A stretch of DNA of 64,000 bases from Bacteroidota bacterium (GTDB taxonomy: Bacteria > Bacteroidota > Bacteroidia > Bacteroidales > Dysgonomonadaceae), in the NCBI GenBank assembly GCA_023437305.1, contig JAEZGN010000009.1:62001-126000 (forward strand), in the 5' to 3' direction. Numbering within the stretch: the first letter of the stretch is position 1; every line of letters begins with the position of its first letter. Positions 61,736-64,000 of this stretch are shown piece after piece. A program made the translations under genes and the position numbers. Below the pieces are notes generated by a model. It did not search any database, had not been told where the DNA came from, and saw only the letters and a list, made by a program, of their open reading frames with translations.

Positions 61736-62872
61736 ATGACATACTTGATCACAGGCGGAGCCGGATTTATAGGCTCGAATTTTGTGAAACGCATGTTGGC
61801 GACACATCCCGAAGCAAAACTCGTTATATTTGATGCACTTACATACGCCGGAAATCTTGGAACTCTCGCAGAGGAGTTGAAAGATCCTCGCGTAACATTC
61901 GTAAAGGGCGATATCTGTGATAAAAATATTACAGAGAAAGTTTTTTCGGATCATCAGATCGACTATGTTGTCAACTTTGCGGCAGAGAGTCATGTTGATA
62001 GAAGTATCGAGAATCCTCAATTGTTTTTGCAGGTGAATATTCTTGGTACTCAGAATTTATTGGATACTGCAAGAAAATTTTGGACTATAGGCAAGGATGA
62101 AAATAATTATCCGATTTGGCGCAAAGGTGTAAAGTTTTTGCAGGTATCTACAGATGAAGTATACGGATCGTTGGGCGAAGAAGGTTACTTTACAGAAGAA
62201 ACTCCTTTAGATCCCCGTTCTCCTTATAGTGCAGCAAAAACAGGTGGCGACCTGATCGTAAAAGCTTATGGCGAAACCTATAAGATGCCGATTAATATAA
62301 CCCGTTGTTCGAATAATTACGGACCATTCCATTTCCCTGAAAAGCTTATTCCGCTCATTATACGCAATATTTTGGCAGGACAACAACTTCCCGTGTATGG
62401 CGATGGCAGCAATGTGCGAGATTGGCTATATGTGGACGACCACTGTAAGGCTATCGACATTGTTTTGCACAAAGGTCGTTTAGGCGAAGTGTACAATATA
62501 GGTGGGCATAACGAACGAAAAAATATAGAGATCGTTAAGCTGGTAATAAAAACAATACACGATATTATGCAGAAGGAGCCTAAGTATCGAGATGTATTGA
62601 AGAAAAAAGACGTGGCCGCCGATGGAAGCATCGATATAAGCTGGATCAACGACAATCTCATCTCTTTTGTGAAAGACCGTCAGGGACATGATCAACGTTA
62701 TGCTATCGACCCTACCAAAATATCGAACGAATTGGGATGGTTGCCTGAGACGACCTTCGATAAAGGTATTGTGAAAACAATATATTGGTATCTCGACAAT
62801 CAGGCTTGGGTTGAAGAAGTTACTTCGGGCGACTATATGAAGTATTACGAGCAAATGTACGGAAACAGATAA
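61736..62872 (+). CDS. rfbB: dTDP-glucose 4,6-dehydratase
   Basis: Converts dTDP-D-glucose to dTDP-4-keto-6-deoxy-D-glucose for rhamnose and other deoxysugars. The N-terminal GGAGFIGSNF binds NAD, STDEVYGSLG holds the active-site Asp-Glu, and YSAAKTGGD carries the YxxxK pair. 378 residues, with a small insertion near residue 110 (KFWTIGKDENNYPIWRKG) compared with enterobacterial RmlB. The next gene starts 23 bp later. Confidence 0.95.
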   Translation: MTYLITGGAGFIGSNFVKRMLATHPEAKLVIFDALTYAGNLGTLAEELKDPRVTFVKGDICDKNITEKVFSDHQIDYVVNFAAESHVDRSIENPQLFLQVNILGTQNLLDTARKFWTIGKDENNYPIWRKGVKFLQVSTDEVYGSLGEEGYFTEETPLDPRSPYSAAKTGGDLIVKAYGETYKMPINITRCSNNYGPFHFPEKLIPLIIRNILAGQQLPVYGDGSNVRDWLYVDDHCKAIDIVLHKGRLGEVYNIGGHNERKNIEIVKLVIKTIHDIMQKEPKYRDVLKKKDVAADGSIDISWINDNLISFVKDRQGHDQRYAIDPTKISNELGWLPETTFDKGIVKTIYWYLDNQAWVEEVTSGDYMKYYEQMYGNR

Positions 62873-62895
62873 ATATATTTCTGATTTAATTATTT

Positions 62896-63630
62896 ATGGA
62901 GCGCCTAAAATCTATATTGGCAGATAAAGTGCTAGACCTATCCTCAGGAAGCGGGGAAGAAGTGAAAGCAAAAATAGAAAAGATACAACGCTTTCGTGAT
63001 TTCGCGAATGCTTTGAAGTCTTTTATGATCAAATATCCGACTATAGAAGACGAGTTGATATCTATGGTTGAGAGCGGAGACTTTGACACAAAAGTGGCTT
63101 CATCACGTGTGGATACAATCATCCGTCTTGCTGATACCGAAAGGGCGCAAGCCGGTAAATTTACGTCTCAGATTGTTGAACCGATTGGTGTAGAAAATCA
63201 ATCACCGTTGGATGAAACCGAAGATAGCTATATCAATCCTGATGATATTCCGATGGAAATATATGAGGGGGAAGAAGAAGCCTTGGTTCAGACTGAAGAT
63301 GTAGACTTTGAGGAGATCGAATCTATATCGGAAGAACTTGAAAAAGGTTACGTTCCTTTTGAAGATGTAAAAGCGGAAGAGAATATTGATACAGAAGAAA
63401 GCCGTGAAAGCGAAGAGGATGACTCTCTCGATATAAGCGAAGACGAGAAGGCCGCAAAAAGAAAGCAGACAATCCGCAGAGTTTTGCAAATAGTCGGTAT
63501 TATTCTTGCTGTAATAGCTTTAATATATATCATCAAATTCATCATGACCCATTGGCAGACTGTTCTCATTGTTCTTGGGATTGTTGTCGCACTGGGTATA
63601 TTAATTTTCTGGTTGAAGCGAAAGCGTTGA
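62896..63630 (+). CDS. Acidic protein with two C-terminal transmembrane helices
   Basis: 244 residues, no recognised family. The N-terminal 85 residues look helical, the middle (about 90-190) is strongly acidic, rich in Glu and Asp and probably disordered, and the C-terminus has two hydrophobic helices (about 195-217 and 221-238) ending in WLKRKR. This gives a cytoplasmic domain tethered by a helical hairpin. It lies between rfbB and murB on the same strand. Confidence 0.65.
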   Translation: MERLKSILADKVLDLSSGSGEEVKAKIEKIQRFRDFANALKSFMIKYPTIEDELISMVESGDFDTKVASSRVDTIIRLADTERAQAGKFTSQIVEPIGVENQSPLDETEDSYINPDDIPMEIYEGEEEALVQTEDVDFEEIESISEELEKGYVPFEDVKAEENIDTEESRESEEDDSLDISEDEKAAKRKQTIRRVLQIVGIILAVIALIYIIKFIMTHWQTVLIVLGIVVALGILIFWLKRKR

Positions 63631-63663
63631 CACCGGATTTATGTAGAATCAATAATTCCTGAA

Positions 63664-64000
63664 ATGGACTATTATAGGCAAACCCAATTAAAAGATTACA
63701 ATTCATTAAAAACAGAAGCTCAGGCAAAGATTTTTTGTAAGCCCACTACAATCGAAGAGCTTCGCAAGTGTTTATCTGATTACCCGGACGAAAAAAAACT
63801 GATAATAGGTGGCGGTTGCAACCTGTTTTTTACCAAAGACTTTGATGGACTGGTGATTTATCCCCATATCAAAGGGCTTCGTGAAATATCAGACGATGAT
63901 GACGAAGACGATGATGTTTTTCTGGAAGTCAATGCTTCCGAAAACTGGGATGAACTCGTCGCTTATTGTGTTGAACGTGGTTTCGTAGGGCTCGAAAATC
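63664..64000 (+). CDS. murB: UDP-N-acetylmuramate dehydrogenase, partial
   Basis: The first 112 codons of MurB, which reduces UDP-GlcNAc-enolpyruvate to UDP-MurNAc for peptidoglycan. The FAD-binding beginning is recognisable: LKDYNSLKTEAQAK, then LIIGGGCNLFFTKDFDGLVI, and an acidic loop SDDDDEDDD that may be a lineage insert. The gene runs off the window edge, so the end is not visible. The start ATG is 33 bp after the preceding stop. Confidence 0.85.
   Translation, partial: MDYYRQTQLKDYNSLKTEAQAKIFCKPTTIEELRKCLSDYPDEKKLIIGGGCNLFFTKDFDGLVIYPHIKGLREISDDDDEDDDVFLEVNASENWDELVAYCVERGFVGLEN

Noticed and set aside
1..64000. CRISPR arrays, tRNAs, rRNAs, insertion sequences, prophage genes
   Set aside because: No regularly spaced repeats, cloverleaf-like intergenic stretches, transposase or integrase motifs were found by reading; short RNA genes could still be missed without a covariance search.

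Overview
The window is a stretch of a Bacteroidota chromosome, most likely order Bacteroidales. The evidence is an AT-rich sequence, almost no Shine-Dalgarno sites, promoters of the TTTG / TAnnTTTG type, lipoproteins with acidic residues after the lipid cysteine, the tig-clpP-clpX-recQ gene order, DUF3857/transglutaminase proteins and a Bacteroidetes-style OmpA. The family is not certain; Dysgonomonadaceae-like genomes would fit. No rRNA, tRNA, CRISPR array, IS element or prophage was seen.

Layout. 1-2.3 kb: oxidative pentose phosphate pair zwf-pgl. 2.5-6 kb: a von Willebrand A lipoprotein converging on a Crp-like regulator/GH3 adenylating enzyme operon. 6.6-15.2 kb: tig, clpP-clpX, recQ-coaD, an S41 processing protease and a flavin-binding PNPOx-like protein. 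15.2-18.9 kb: Nudix hydrolase and cyclophilin, a three-repeat PepSY-like lipoprotein, and an unknown membrane protein. 19-23.7 kb: pyrH, frr, rsgA, DUF2809 and cardiolipin synthase. 24-27.5 kb: gmd-fcl (GDP-L-fucose) followed by a major OmpA porin. 27.8-31.7 kb: two DUF3857/transglutaminase-like proteins. 32.2-45 kb: a complete 14-gene nuo operon (complex I) with separate nuoC and nuoD and a short NuoG. 45.1-48.8 kb, converging on nuo: rnfC, rnfD, an ApbE-like gene and a Lys/Glu/Pro-rich anchored protein, without the other rnf genes. 49-52.6 kb: secreted protein, GH29 fucosidase and two related lipoproteins. 52.8-55.5 kb: der and a DUF6056 membrane protein. 55.7-61.5 kb (minus strand): gdhA, nitroreductase lipoprotein, SUI1 factor and an AddA/RecB-type helicase-nuclease. 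61.7-64 kb: rfbB, an acidic membrane protein and the start of murB.

Functional themes are central metabolism, protein quality control, translation factors, respiration and envelope glycan supply. Most of it is ordinary core genome. The points most worth a second look are: (1) the partial RnfC-RnfD-ApbE module beside complex I, in which RnfD shows no SGAT-type FMN site and ApbE has no signal peptide; (2) a dispersed palindromic repeat found twice in opposite orientation, each time inside the loop of an AGGCTG-type intrinsic terminator; (3) a locally GC-rich block after a promoter-like box upstream of nuo that could be a small RNA or leader; (4) a hairpin-plus-T-run leader just after a candidate clpP promoter.
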